64,000 nt of DNA from Xanthobacter flavus (GTDB taxonomy: Bacteria > Pseudomonadota > Alphaproteobacteria > Rhizobiales > Xanthobacteraceae), in NCBI RefSeq assembly GCF_017875275.1, contig NZ_JAGGML010000001.1:1676501-1740500 (forward strand). Reading direction: 5' to 3'. The position numbers were made by a program, and so were the translations under genes. This document shows positions 9,925 to 18,778 of the stretch, one piece after another; the first letter of the stretch is position 1; every line of letters starts with the position of its first letter. Under the pieces are notes generated by a model. The model was not told the origin of the DNA. It saw nothing but the letters and a program-made list of their open reading frames with translations, and did no database searches.

Positions 9925-11163
9925 ATGGGTATCGGGCGGTCGGGATCGGTCTTCTCTCACCCGTTGGGCCGGCTCGCGCTGGGGCTTCCGGCGCTCGCTT
10001 TCCCCGCCGCGCTCGCTTTCGCCGCCGCGCTCGCCTGCGCCGCACCTGTCCGGGCGGCGGAAAACCTCGACAGCTATCTTGAAGGCGTGCGCGCCAAATA
10101 CGGATTGCCGGCGCTGGCCGCAGCCGTGACCCGATCGGGCGAGATCGTCGCCTCGGGCGCGGCGGGCAAGCGGGCCATCGGCATCGATATCCCCGTGACG
10201 GTGGAAGACCGCTTCCACCTCGGCTCCGACACCAAGGCCTTCACCGCCACCGTCGCGGGGACGCTGGTGGAGGAAGGCAGGATCAAGTGGTCGAGCACCC
10301 TCGGCGAGGTGCTGGGCGGCAAGGTGAAGGACATGAACCCGAAGCTCGCGGCGGTGACGCTGGAGCAGCTCCTGTCCCACACCAGCGGCATCCCCTCCGA
10401 CAATGCGGACACCATCGCCATCTATTTCAATGCGGTGGGCTTCGAGAAAACGCCCACGGCCCTGCGCATCGACGCGCTGGAGCGGTGGAAGACGCACGCG
10501 CCGGAGGTGCCCAGGACCGGCTCGCCGTTCCAGTATTCCAACCTCGGCTACACCTTCGCCGGCGCCATGCTGGAGGAGGTCTCCGGCAAGCCGTGGGAGC
10601 GCCTGGTGGAGGAGCGCATCTATGCGCCGCTCGGCCTGAAGAGCGCCGGCTTCGGCCCGCAGGCGACCTTCGGCAAGTATGACGCCGCCATCGGCCACAT
10701 GCTGGACGACAAGGGCACCCCCACGGCCATGGCCTGGGGCCCCTCGGCGGACATTCCGCCCGTGATCGGCCCGGCCGGCATCGGCCACATGTCGGTGCTG
10801 GACTTCGCCCGCTGGGGCGATTGGAACGCCGGCCAGGGCAAGCGCGGCCCGAAGATCGTCTCGCCGGAGACGCTGGCCGTCATCCACAAGCCCCACGTCA
10901 CCACCCCGCCCTTCAAGAACCCGCCCCCCGGCACCCCCTCCGCCGGCGACTATGCCTTCGGCTGGGGCGTGGTGAAGCTCGACTGGACGAAGACGCCTGT
11001 GCTCACCCACAACGGGTCCAACAGCATGAACTTCGCCAAGATCCTGGTGGAGCCGGCGAGCGACCTCTCGGTGGAGGTGGTGGCCAATTATCCCGGCCAG
11101 ACCGCCGAGGACGCCGCCACCGAAGTGGTGAAGCACCTCTACGGGCAGTTCGCCCCGAAGTGA
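9925..11163 (+). CDS. Exported serine hydrolase (beta-lactamase class C / S12 family)
   Basis: A 412-residue penicillin-binding-protein-like hydrolase. The N-terminus is a long hydrophobic signal peptide ending near PVRAAEN, so it is exported. The nucleophile motif SxxK appears as SDTK and the YxN motif as YSN; a KTG-like triad near HNGSNS is plausible. GGGGGA precedes the ATG by 7 bases. The family spans DD-peptidases, esterases and beta-lactamases; the neighbours do not decide which, so resistance should not be assumed. Confidence 0.9.
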   Translation: MGIGRSGSVFSHPLGRLALGLPALAFPAALAFAAALACAAPVRAAENLDSYLEGVRAKYGLPALAAAVTRSGEIVASGAAGKRAIGIDIPVTVEDRFHLGSDTKAFTATVAGTLVEEGRIKWSSTLGEVLGGKVKDMNPKLAAVTLEQLLSHTSGIPSDNADTIAIYFNAVGFEKTPTALRIDALERWKTHAPEVPRTGSPFQYSNLGYTFAGAMLEEVSGKPWERLVEERIYAPLGLKSAGFGPQATFGKYDAAIGHMLDDKGTPTAMAWGPSADIPPVIGPAGIGHMSVLDFARWGDWNAGQGKRGPKIVSPETLAVIHKPHVTTPPFKNPPPGTPSAGDYAFGWGVVKLDWTKTPVLTHNGSNSMNFAKILVEPASDLSVEVVANYPGQTAEDAATEVVKHLYGQFAPK

Positions 11164-11176
11164 GGGGATGGGTTCG

Positions 11177-11234
11177 CCTTCTCCCCTTGCGGGAGAAGGT
11201 GGCGCGCGGCAAAGCCGCGTGACGGATGAGGGGT
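11177..11234 (+). repeat. 58-bp intergenic repeat, copy 1
   Basis: CCTTCTCCCCTTGCGGGAG followed by AAGGTGG, a small GC hairpin and GACGGATGAGGGGT. An equal-length copy lies inverted at 22326-22383. The outer parts agree and the inner hairpin differs by compensating changes. It lies 13 bases after the serine hydrolase stop, as expected for a 3'-end element. The rest of 11235-11399 holds two further hairpins (CGAACTCG...CGAGTTCG and CGAAGTCG...CGACTTCG) and no gene. Confidence 0.8.
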
Positions 11235-11399
11235 GAAAGCCCCGGTGCCGTCGGGACGTTGGCCCCTCACCCCCGGCCCCACTCCCGCCCGAACTCGGCT
11301 GTTGTCGAGTTCGGTTCGTGAAGGTCGAAGTCGCCAAAGGCCGACTTCGAGGGGAGAGGGGAGACCCAACCGTAAGCCGCCCCCTACCTCCCCCGCTCC

Positions 11400-11413
11400 T
11401 TGATCTCAATCAA
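11400..11413 (+). promoter_or_regulatory. FNR/FixK-type box upstream of ppk2
   Basis: TTGATCTCAATCAA is a perfect match to the TTGAT-N4-ATCAA consensus of Crp/FNR-family oxygen regulators (FnrN, FixK, Anr). Exactly 22 bases separate it from a hexamer CATGTT (11436-11441), the spacing of class II activation with the box centred at -41.5; the start would be near 11448. The ppk2 ATG is at 11499. The regulator is not in the window. Confidence 0.72.
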
Positions 11414-11498
11414 CGCTCTTCAGCCGGCTAAGGCTCATGTTTTGACGCGGTTTTTCAGCCGCGGATGGCGCGCGCCTCCAGCGCCCAAGGAGCCCAGC

Positions 11499-12620
11499 AT
11501 GGCCAGCATTGACGACCTCTCGCCCGTGACCGGCGCCGACGCCATTCCCGCCGAGATGGAGCGCTCGCTGGCCGAGGAGCGCCAGCTGGCGGCACAGGAG
11601 GCGGAGCTGTCCGCCGTCGCCGCCCTCTCCGCCTCCCTCGAAGAGCCCCAGCCTGCCGCGGCGGCGGGCGTGGACGAGGTGAAGGCCGGCATCGCCGCCA
11701 TTCTCGCGGGCGCCGCGCCGGACGACGCCGTGCGGCTGCGCAAATCGCTCGGCCTGCCCAAACCCGCGGGCACCCCGGCCGGCCAGCCGCGCGTGACAAG
11801 CGACGAGCTGTCCGACGACTGGCGCACCGGCGGCTATCCCTTCAAATACAAGATGCTGCGGCGCGACTACGAGCAGCAGAAATTCATCCTCCAGACCGAG
11901 CTTCTGAAGCTTCAGTCGTGGGTGAAGGAAAGCCGCCAGCGGGTCATCATCCTGTTCGAGGGGCGCGACGCGGCCGGCAAGGGCGGCGCCATCAAGCGCT
12001 TCATGGAGCACCTCAATCCCCGTGGCGCGCGGGTGGTGGCGCTGGAAAAGCCGAGCGAGGTGGAGCGCGGCCAGTGGTATTTCCAGCGCTATGTGGAGCA
12101 CCTGCCCACCACCGGCGAGATCGTGATGTTCGACCGCAGCTGGTACAACCGGGCCGGCGTCGAGCGGGTGATGGGCTTCTGCTCGGATGACGAATATCGC
12201 GAGTTCCTGCGGCAGGCGCCGGAGTTCGAGCGCAACCTCGTGCGCAGCGGCATCCACCTCATCAAGTTCTGGTTCTCGGTGAGCCGCGACGAGCAGCGCC
12301 GCCGCTTCAAGGAACGCAAGGTGCATCCGCTGAAGCAGTGGAAGCTCTCGCCCGTCGATCTCGCCTCGCTGGACAAGTGGGACGACTACACCCGCGCCAA
12401 GGAAGCCATGTTCTTCCACACCGACACGGCGGACTCGCCCTGGACGGTCATCAAGTCCGACGACAAGAAGCGCGCCCGCATCAATGCCATGCGCTATGTG
12501 CTGCATTCCCTGCCCTACAAGGACAAGGACCAGAAGCGCATCGGCCCGCTGGAGACCCTGCTGGTGGGACGCGCCAACACCGTGCACGAGCGCGGGGAAT
12601 ATGTGATGGGCGGGCGATAG
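11499..12620 (+). CDS. ppk2: Polyphosphate kinase 2
   Basis: Family 2 polyphosphate kinase, 373 residues, which moves phosphate between polyphosphate and nucleotides. The P-loop GRDAAGKGGAIK, the lid arginine region KPSEVERGQWYFQRY and the Walker B-like DRSWYNR are intact. About 110 N-terminal residues precede the domain and are Ala/Glu-rich. The ATG follows AAGGAG by 6 bases; an upstream ATG at 11400 lies inside the FNR-type box and is rejected. The gene stands alone, with a low-oxygen operator upstream. Whether it mainly makes nucleotides or polyphosphate cannot be read from sequence. Confidence 0.96.
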   Translation: MASIDDLSPVTGADAIPAEMERSLAEERQLAAQEAELSAVAALSASLEEPQPAAAAGVDEVKAGIAAILAGAAPDDAVRLRKSLGLPKPAGTPAGQPRVTSDELSDDWRTGGYPFKYKMLRRDYEQQKFILQTELLKLQSWVKESRQRVIILFEGRDAAGKGGAIKRFMEHLNPRGARVVALEKPSEVERGQWYFQRYVEHLPTTGEIVMFDRSWYNRAGVERVMGFCSDDEYREFLRQAPEFERNLVRSGIHLIKFWFSVSRDEQRRRFKERKVHPLKQWKLSPVDLASLDKWDDYTRAKEAMFFHTDTADSPWTVIKSDDKKRARINAMRYVLHSLPYKDKDQKRIGPLETLLVGRANTVHERGEYVMGGR

Positions 12621-12689
12621 ACAACGGGCCACGGCCTGTTTGCGGTGGTGTCGGAATGACTTGTCTCGCCGGCGGCATCGACGGTATGT

Positions 12690-12724
12690 CCTGTTGTGGC
12701 GATGTATTTTCGCGCCACGACAGG
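12690..12724. promoter_or_regulatory. Inverted repeat ahead of the TetR gene (possible operator)
   Basis: Arms CCTGTTGTGGCG (12690-12701) and CGCCACGACAGG (12713-12724) pair at 11 of 12 positions around an 11-base AT-rich spacer. The repeat ends 16 bases before the ATG of the TetR-family gene. Its place suggests an autoregulatory operator; a 5' UTR hairpin is the alternative. A weak promoter TTGTCT-N17-GTATGT (12661-12689) lies just upstream. Confidence 0.5.
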
Positions 12725-12740
12725 GGCGGCAGCCTGAGGC

Positions 12741-13340
12741 ATGGATAACGCCACGCGTTCGGAGCGCACGAAGTCCGCCGTCATCGCGGCGGCGCTCGCC
12801 ATCATCGCCCGCGACGGCGCCGGCCGCCTCACCCTCGATGCCATCGCCCGGGAGAGCGGCGTCAGCAAGGGCGGGCTGCTGCACCAGTTTCCCACCAAGC
12901 GGGCCGTGCTCGCGGCGCTGCTGGAGCAGCAGGCGGACCATTACGACAGCTTCGCCCAGGCGTTCCGGGAGGCGCATGGGGCGGACTATGCCGAGCCGGC
13001 CCTGGCCGCGCAGATCGCCGCCTATCGCGAGGTGATGAAGGGAGCCAATTCCATCACCTCCGCCATCCTCGCCGCGGTCGCCGAGGATCCGACCTTCCTC
13101 AACCCGCTGCAGGAGCGCGAGCAGCAGTCCCTCGCGCTCATCCGCGAGCAGGCGGCGGACCCGGAGCAGGCCCTCAGCCGCCTCTATTCGGCTCAGGGAC
13201 TCGCCCTTTCCACCATTCTGGGGCTCTGCCCGCTCAGCGCAGACGCCCGCGAGCGGATGTTCGAGCACCTGCTCGACGAAAGCCGCTGGCTGAATGCTCC
13301 CGGAGATGGGCGCAAGTCCCGGCAGCTTCCCTCCCGCTGA
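12741..13340 (+). CDS. TetR/AcrR family transcriptional regulator
   Basis: A 199-residue one-component regulator. The N-terminal helix-turn-helix is clear: LTLDAIARESGVSKGGLLHQF (residues 31-51), with the usual F-x-x-K after it. The C-terminal ligand domain is not informative about the effector. A TGAGG ribosome site precedes the ATG. Neighbours are ppk2 and cysD, neither an obvious target; an imperfect inverted repeat directly upstream suggests autoregulation. Confidence 0.92.
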   Translation: MDNATRSERTKSAVIAAALAIIARDGAGRLTLDAIARESGVSKGGLLHQFPTKRAVLAALLEQQADHYDSFAQAFREAHGADYAEPALAAQIAAYREVMKGANSITSAILAAVAEDPTFLNPLQEREQQSLALIREQAADPEQALSRLYSAQGLALSTILGLCPLSADARERMFEHLLDESRWLNAPGDGRKSRQLPSR

Positions 13341-13468
13341 GCGACCGCATCCGGGCCCGTGCGAACGGGCGGCATGTCAACGTCATCTTATGAGAGGAAT
13401 CATTCTTCAACAAACCGTCTGGTCAGTTTGTTTTTCACGGCACAGTCGGATAATGTGATCCCATAGCG

Positions 13469-13579
13469 CAGTCGGACTTCAGGCCGACTGTCCGCTACTC
13501 CGTCGGTCTCGCCGCAACGAGACCGACGGGAATGGAACTGCGGACGGAATTTCCGCCCCCTTAAACCGTCCGCAGTTCC
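13469..13579 (+). other. Cluster of three strong hairpins between TetR gene and cysD
   Basis: Three consecutive inverted repeats. First, CAGTCGG/CCGACTG at 13469-13490 with an 8-base loop. Second, CCGTCGGTCTCG/CGAGACCGACGG at 13500-13529, 12 perfect pairs and a 6-base loop. Third, GGAACTGCGGACGG/CCGTCCGCAGTTCC at 13534-13579, 14 perfect pairs and an 18-base loop. None ends in a T-run. They could be a structured leader of the cysD operon, a tandem terminator of the TetR gene, or repeat elements. The flanks 13341-13468 and 13580-13685 hold no gene. Confidence 0.65.
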
Positions 13580-13685
13580 CCTTCCCCCATCACACACTGA
13601 TAATGCCCCGCAGATGCCGGCCCGGCCGGCTGCGGCGCGTCGCCTCCGCGCGCGCCGTTCTGCGCCCGCGCGGGCGGCTCGCCTT

Positions 13686-13713
13686 TTGTCGGAATGTGGA
13701 GTAGAAATAAGAT
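13686..13713 (+). promoter_or_regulatory. Candidate promoter of cysD
   Basis: TTGTCG, 16 bases, TAAGAT in an AT-rich patch unlike its surroundings. Transcription from here would start near 13720 and give a leader of about 75 bases before the cysD ATG. If this is the only promoter, the hairpins at 13469-13579 would not be in the cysD mRNA. Confidence 0.45.
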
Positions 13714-13794
13714 ATCCACATCTCACAGATGCGGAATAGGGCGGTGCGCGGTGCCGCCCTGTGCGTCGTGTTGGGACCGAAGAGCGAAGAACAG

Positions 13795-14694
13795 ATGAGC
13801 CTGACCCATCTCCAGCGCCTCGAGGCGGAGAGCATCCACATCATGCGCGAGGTCGTCGCCGAGGCCGAGCGCCCGGTGATGCTCTATTCGGTGGGCAAGG
13901 ATTCGGCGGTGATGCTGCATCTCGCCAAGAAGGCCTTCTTTCCCTCCCCGCCTCCCTTCCCGCTGCTCCACGTGGACACCACCTGGAAGTTCCGCGCCAT
14001 GTACGAGCTGCGCGACCGGGCCGCGCGCGAGGCCGGCATGGACCTTCTCGTCCACCAGAACCCGGACGCGCTGGAAAAGGCCATCAACCCCTTCGACCAC
14101 GGCCCCCTCCATACCGACATGTGGAAGACGGAGGGCCTGAAGCAGGCGCTGGACAAATGGGGCTTCGACGCGGCCTTCGGTGGCGCCCGCCGCGACGAGG
14201 AGAAGAGCCGCGCCAAGGAGCGTGTCTTCTCCTTCCGCTCGCAGAACCACCGCTGGGACCCGAAGAACCAGCGGCCGGAACTCTGGCACCTCTACAATGC
14301 CCGCAAGAACAAGGGGGAGAGCATGCGCGTCTTCCCCATCTCCAACTGGACCGAGCTGGACATCTGGCAATACATCCACCTCGAAGGTATCCGCATCGTG
14401 CCGCTCTATTTCGCCGCCCCGCGCCCCACCGTGGAGCGCGACGGCCTGATCCTGATGGTGGATGACGACCGCTTCCCCCTGCGCCCCGGCGAACAGCCGC
14501 AGATGCGCTCGGTGCGCTTCCGCACGCTCGGCTGCTACCCGCTCACCGGCGCGGTGGAGAGCACGGCCGACACCCTGCCCCAGGTGATCCAGGAAATGCT
14601 GCTCACCACCACCTCCGAGCGCCAGGGCCGCGCCATCGACAAGGACGCCGGCGGCGCCGGCATGGAGAAGAAGAAGCAGGAGGGGTATTTCTGA
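13795..14694 (+). CDS. cysD: Sulfate adenylyltransferase subunit 2
   Basis: Small catalytic subunit of ATP sulfurylase, which makes adenosine phosphosulfate from sulfate and ATP. The 299-residue product starts at [15 protein letters not shown], as in known CysD; a longer frame exists but the ATG chosen matches the family. The PP-loop motif [11 protein letters not shown] and the [15 protein letters not shown] segment are intact. It overlaps the next gene by one base (TGATG), so cysD and cysNC form an operon and the proteins a complex. Confidence 0.97.
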   Translation: MSLTHLQRLEAESIHIMREVVAEAERPVMLYSVGKDSAVMLHLAKKAFFPSPPPFPLLHVDTTWKFRAMYELRDRAAREAGMDLLVHQNPDALEKAINPFDHGPLHTDMWKTEGLKQALDKWGFDAAFGGARRDEEKSRAKERVFSFRSQNHRWDPKNQRPELWHLYNARKNKGESMRVFPISNWTELDIWQYIHLEGIRIVPLYFAAPRPTVERDGLILMVDDDRFPLRPGEQPQMRSVRFRTLGCYPLTGAVESTADTLPQVIQEMLLTTTSERQGRAIDKDAGGAGMEKKKQEGYF

Positions 14695-16604
14695 TGAGCG
14701 CGCCCCTCGATCCCGTCTACAAGACCGACGCCCTCATCGCCGAGGACATCGACAAGTATCTCGACGTGCACCAGCACAAGACCATGCTGCGCTTCATCAC
14801 CTGCGGCAGCGTGGACGACGGCAAGTCCACCCTCATCGGGCGGCTGCTCTACGATTCCAAGATGATCTTCGAGGATCAGCTCGCCGCGCTGGAGGCCGAT
14901 TCGAAGAAGGTCGGCACCCAGGGGCAGGAGCTGGATTTCGCGCTGCTGGTGGACGGCCTCGCCGCCGAGCGCGAGCAGGGCATCACCATCGATGTGGCCT
15001 ATCGCTTCTTCGCCACCGAGAAGCGGAAATTCATCGTCGCCGACACCCCCGGCCACGAGCAGTACACCCGCAACATGGTGACCGGCGCCTCCACCGCCGA
15101 CCTCGCGGTGATCCTCGTGGACGCGCGCAAGGGCGTGCTGACCCAGACGCGGCGCCACTCCTACCTCGCCCACCTCATCGGCATCCGCAACATCGTGCTG
15201 GCCGTGAACAAGATGGACCTCGTGGGCTACAACCGCGAAGTCTTCGAGAAGATCGTCGCCGACTATCGGGCCTTCGCCGCCTCCATCGGCATCACCGATT
15301 TCGTCGCCTTGCCCATCTCCGGCTTCAAGGGCGACAACATCACCACCCTCTCCCCCAACACGCCGTGGCATGCCGGCCCGACGCTGATGGAGCATCTGGA
15401 GAGCGTGGAGATCGACGCCGCCCATGACGCGGCAAAGCCATTCCGCATGGCCGTGCAGTGGGTGAACCGGCCGAACCTCGACTTCCGCGGCTTCGCCGGC
15501 CTCATCTCCTCCGGCACGGTGAAGCCGGGCGATGCCATCCGCGTTCTGCCCTCCGGCAAGACCAGCACGGTCTCGCGCATCGTCACGCTGGACGGCGACC
15601 TCAGGGAGGCCGTGGCCGGCCAGTCCGTCACCTTGTGCCTCGCCGACGAGATCGACTGCTCGCGCGGCGACGTGATCGCGGCGGCGGAGGCCCCCGTGCA
15701 GGCGGCGGACCAGTTCGAGGCGGTGATCGTGTGGATGGACGAGCAGCCCATGCTGCCGGGCCGCCCCTACTGGCTGAAGCTCGGCACCCAGACGGTGTCC
15801 GCCACCATCACCGAGCCCAAGTACCAGGTGAACGTCAACAACATGGACCACCTGGCGGCGAAGACGCTGGAGCTGAACGCCATCGGCGCCTGCAACATCG
15901 CCACCGACCGGCGCATCCCGTTCGAGCCCTATGCCGAGAACCGCGAGCTGGGCGGCTTCATCCTCATCGACAAGATGACCAACGCCACCGTCGGCGCGGG
16001 CATGATCCACTTCGCGCTCAGACGGTCGGACAACGTCCACTGGCAGGCCACCGACATCTCCCGCGAGCACCATGCGGCGCTGAAGAACCAGAAGCCGGCC
16101 GTGGTCTGGCTCACGGGCCTTTCCGGCGCGGGCAAGTCCACCATCGCCAATCTGGTGGAGAAGAAGCTCGCCCGGATGAACCGGCACACTTTCCTGCTCG
16201 ACGGCGACAACGTGCGCCACGGCCTCAACAAGGATCTCGGCTTCACCGCCGCCGACCGGGTGGAGAACATCCGCCGCGTGGGCGAGGTGGCGAAGCTGAT
16301 GACGGATGCCGGCCTCATCGTCATCACCGCCTTCATCAGCCCGTTCCGCGCCGAGCGCGACATGGTGCGCGGCATGATGCAGCCGGGCGAGTTCTTCGAG
16401 GTCTTCATCGACACGCCGCTGGCCGAGGCCGAGCGGCGCGACGTGAAGGGCCTCTACAAGAAGGCCCGCGCCGGCCAGCTCAAGAACTTCACCGGCATCG
16501 ACAGCCCCTACGAGGCCCCCGCCGCCCCCGAGCTGCGCGTGGACACCACCGCCATGGACCCGGAGGCCGCCGCCGAGGCCATCGTGCGGATGCTGGTGCC
16601 GTAA
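14694..16604 (+). CDS. cysNC: Bifunctional sulfate adenylyltransferase GTPase / APS kinase (CysN-CysC fusion)
   Basis: A 636-residue fusion. Residues 1 to about 455 are the CysN GTPase that drives CysD: P-loop [21 protein letters not shown]. Residues from about 465 to the end are APS kinase: P-loop [19 protein letters not shown] and the FISPFRAER region. The pair turns sulfate into PAPS in one complex, as in rhizobial NodQ/CysNC. Full-length and motif-complete, so PAPS synthesis should work. It begins in the stop codon of cysD and ends at a strong bidirectional terminator. Confidence 0.97.
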   Translation: MSAPLDPVYKTDALIAEDIDKYLDVHQHKTMLRFITCGSVDDGKSTLIGRLLYDSKMIFEDQLAALEADSKKVGTQGQELDFALLVDGLAAEREQGITIDVAYRFFATEKRKFIVADTPGHEQYTRNMVTGASTADLAVILVDARKGVLTQTRRHSYLAHLIGIRNIVLAVNKMDLVGYNREVFEKIVADYRAFAASIGITDFVALPISGFKGDNITTLSPNTPWHAGPTLMEHLESVEIDAAHDAAKPFRMAVQWVNRPNLDFRGFAGLISSGTVKPGDAIRVLPSGKTSTVSRIVTLDGDLREAVAGQSVTLCLADEIDCSRGDVIAAAEAPVQAADQFEAVIVWMDEQPMLPGRPYWLKLGTQTVSATITEPKYQVNVNNMDHLAAKTLELNAIGACNIATDRRIPFEPYAENRELGGFILIDKMTNATVGAGMIHFALRRSDNVHWQATDISREHHAALKNQKPAVVWLTGLSGAGKSTIANLVEKKLARMNRHTFLLDGDNVRHGLNKDLGFTAADRVENIRRVGEVAKLMTDAGLIVITAFISPFRAERDMVRGMMQPGEFFEVFIDTPLAEAERRDVKGLYKKARAGQLKNFTGIDSPYEAPAAPELRVDTTAMDPEAAAEAIVRMLVP

Positions 16605-16683
16605 GGCGGGGGCGGGGTCACTCCCTCGGCCCCGTTCCTTGAACGGTGCCGGGTGGTTGGCGCTCAAGCGCCGCGCGGGCTTG

Positions 16684-16719
16684 GCCTAAGGCCCATGAGT
16701 GATCTCATGGGCCTTAGGC
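16684..16719. terminator. Bidirectional terminator, 16-bp perfect stem
   Basis: GCCTAAGGCCCATGAG (16684-16699), loop TGAT, and the exact reverse complement (16704-16719). It lies between the convergent genes cysNC and the SQR gene and abuts the SQR stop codon, so it probably ends both transcripts. There is no T-run, which is common at high GC. Confidence 0.75.
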
Positions 16720-18018
16720 TCACACCGGCCCCGCCTCCTCCATCCGCACTTCCTTGAGCTTCTTGATGCCGAGCAGGCTCAGGGCGGCATTCTCATAGAA
16801 GGTCTCGCTCACGCCCTGCCGCACCTTGTGCAGGAAGTAGCGCTCGAAGCCGACCTTCGCGGTATGCACCCAGGCGCCTTGCGACGACCAGTTGACGTTG
16901 CGCGGCGGGATCTGCGGCTGGGCGATGAAGGCGATGCCGCCGTCGCCGAAATCGGCGAGGCACACCGCGTTCCACGTCGCCACCGCCCGCGGCTTTTCCC
17001 CGGCGAGCAGCGCGGCGATGTTGGCGGCGGTGGCCGTGACCATGGATTCGATCATGAAGCCGGTCTTGGGCACGCCCACCGGCAGCGGCGTCTTGCCCAT
17101 GGGCGGGATGGCGACGCACACGCCGATGGCGAAGATGTTGGGGTAGGCCGGGTTCTGCTGGTGCCGGTCCACGATGACGAAGCCGCGGGGATTGGACAGG
17201 CCCTCGTGGCCGGACACCGCCGGCACGCCACGGAAGGCGGGCAGAATCATGGAGAAGGCGAAGGGCAAATCGTGGGTGGCCTTCGGGCTTGCGTCCTCGT
17301 TCACCTCCTCCACGCTCATCCGGCCGGCCTCCACGCGGGCCACGCGGGCGTTGGTGATCCATTTGATGTGCTTCTCGCGCAGCGCGCTTTCCAGCAGGCC
17401 CTTGGTGTCGCCCACGCCGTCGAGGCCGAGATGGCCGACATAGGGCTCGGGCGTCACGAAGGTCATGGGCACCTGGTCGCGGACCTTGGCCTTGCGCAAG
17501 GCGGCATCGAGGATGAAGGCGAATTCGTAGGCCGGCCCGTAGCAGGAGGCCCCAGCCGCCGCGCCGACCACGATCGGCCCGGGTGAACGCACCAGCGCAT
17601 CGAAGGCGGTGCGCGCGTGGGCGGCATGGTCGGTGAGGCAGACGGAATGGGTATGGCCAGCGGGGCCGAGCCCCTCCACCTCGTCGAAGGCGAGGTCGGG
17701 GCCGGTGGCGATGACGAGGTAGTCGTATTCGAGCGTGTCGCCATCATTCAGCTCGATGCGGTTGTTCTTGGGATCGAGCCGCTTCGCGCCCATGGGCATG
17801 AGGCGGATGCCGCGGGACTGGAAGACCTTGGTGAGGTCCACCGTGATCTCCTCGGGCTTGCGCCAGCCCACGGCGACCCACGGATTGGAGGGCACGAAGG
17901 TATAGGTGGAGCCCTTGTTGACCACCACCACCTCATGCTTCGACCCCACCTTCTCCTTCATCTCATAGGCCATGATGACGCCGCCGAGCCCGGCGCCCAG
18001 GATGACGATCCGCGACAT
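16720..18018 (-). CDS. sqr: Sulfide:quinone oxidoreductase
   Basis: FAD-dependent membrane-peripheral enzyme that oxidises sulfide to polysulfide or persulfide and reduces quinone; 432 residues. Dinucleotide motif GAGLGG is near residue 8. Cysteines at residues 127, 159 and 353 match, nearly one for one in position, the catalytic trio of characterised SQR (recalled as 128/160/356 in Acidithiobacillus). The C-terminus is amphipathic, as needed for membrane binding. The ATG follows GGAGGT. It is divergent from the YeeE/YedE genes across a shared operator at 18101-18141. Confidence 0.93.
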   Translation of the reverse strand: MSRIVILGAGLGGVIMAYEMKEKVGSKHEVVVVNKGSTYTFVPSNPWVAVGWRKPEEITVDLTKVFQSRGIRLMPMGAKRLDPKNNRIELNDGDTLEYDYLVIATGPDLAFDEVEGLGPAGHTHSVCLTDHAAHARTAFDALVRSPGPIVVGAAAGASCYGPAYEFAFILDAALRKAKVRDQVPMTFVTPEPYVGHLGLDGVGDTKGLLESALREKHIKWITNARVARVEAGRMSVEEVNEDASPKATHDLPFAFSMILPAFRGVPAVSGHEGLSNPRGFVIVDRHQQNPAYPNIFAIGVCVAIPPMGKTPLPVGVPKTGFMIESMVTATAANIAALLAGEKPRAVATWNAVCLADFGDGGIAFIAQPQIPPRNVNWSSQGAWVHTAKVGFERYFLHKVRQGVSETFYENAALSLLGIKKLKEVRMEEAGPV

Positions 18019-18100
18019 TGCTACCTCCCATTGTGCGCCCGCCGGTGCTGCCGATGGACGCGGGGCGCGCTCGGGATCTGTTGACCGCCCGTCGCGCCTC

Positions 18101-18141
18101 TTGACATTCAAGAATTAGAATTTCATTTTTTTGAATGTCAA
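18101..18141. promoter_or_regulatory. Divergent sqr/yeeE promoter with SqrR/BigR-type operator
   Basis: TTGACATTCAA (18101-18111) and TTGAATGTCAA (18131-18141) form an 11-bp perfect inverted repeat with a 19-base AT-rich spacer. Each arm holds TTGACA on one strand. On the minus strand TTGACA-N16-TCTAAT (18141 down to 18114) is a strong sqr promoter. Inside lies ATTC-N8-GAAT (18106-18121), which matches the motif recalled for the sulfide-responsive repressor SqrR, and a one-mismatch copy TTTC-N8-GAAT (18121-18136). Binding would block both promoters. No ArsR-family repressor gene is in the window. Confidence 0.72.
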
Positions 18142-18187
18142 GGGATTTGGCCGCGCGGGACGCGGCGCCCCGTTACGGAGGAAACCC

Positions 18188-18751
18188 ATGAGCGAAATCG
18201 CGCAGCGCGCCGGGTCCGGTTCAGGCTTCGCCTGTTCCCTGAAGGCCAAGGCGTGGTCGCCCTACGTGGCCGGCATTCTCATCGGCCTTCTGCAGGTGCC
18301 GGCCTTCCTGCTCATCGAGACGGCGCTCGGCGCCTCCTCGTCCTACGTCACCATCGGCGGCATCGTGGCGTCGTGGATCGATCCGGGTGTGGCGCAGATC
18401 GACTATGTGGCGAAGCACATCGCCGCCACCGGCAAGAACTGGTGGCAGGTGGCGCTGGTCGTCGGCGTCGCCATCGGCGCCTTTCTGTCCATGCGCATCT
18501 CCGGCGCCCGTCGCAAGCCCATCTCCCCCATCTGGTCGCGGGCGCTCGGCACATCGAACCCCGGCGTGCGCTATGCGGTGGCGTTCGGCGCCGGCTTCGT
18601 GATGCTGTTCGGCGCCCGCATCGCCGATGGCTGCACCTCCGGCCATGGCCTTTCCGGCATGGCGCAGCTCGCCGTCTCCTCGACGGTCGCCGTCGCCGCC
18701 ATGTTCGCCGGCGGCATCGCCACCGCCCTCCTCCTGCTGCGCCGCATCTGA
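18188..18751 (+). CDS. YeeE/YedE family membrane protein, first half-transporter (PmpA-like)
   Basis: A 187-residue membrane protein with four or five hydrophobic helices and the signature DGCTSGHGLSG, whose Cys is conserved in thiosulfate/sulfur transporters of the YeeE/YedE (TsuA) group. It is half the length of TsuA and is followed by a second half, so the two probably form one transporter for a reduced sulfur species. GGAGG precedes the ATG by 6 bases; the upstream in-frame start at 18131 lies inside the operator. First gene of a three-gene operon divergent from sqr. Confidence 0.88.
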   Translation: MSEIAQRAGSGSGFACSLKAKAWSPYVAGILIGLLQVPAFLLIETALGASSSYVTIGGIVASWIDPGVAQIDYVAKHIAATGKNWWQVALVVGVAIGAFLSMRISGARRKPISPIWSRALGTSNPGVRYAVAFGAGFVMLFGARIADGCTSGHGLSGMAQLAVSSTVAVAAMFAGGIATALLLLRRI

Positions 18752-18778
18752 CGCCGAACCCCGGCAAGGAGAACCGCC

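Noticed and set aside
9925-11163. Beta-lactamase resistance gene
   Set aside because: The SxxK and YxN motifs are shared by esterases and peptidases; nothing specific to antibiotic hydrolysis is visible.
11177-11234. 58-bp repeat as an insertion sequence end
   Set aside because: No transposase ORF or target duplication; it is a short hairpin-forming unit after a gene end.
13400-13726. 108-codon minus-strand ORF over the hairpin cluster
   Set aside because: Arg-rich, low-complexity translation with no ribosome site; it is explained by GC-rich DNA and overlaps the cysD promoter region.
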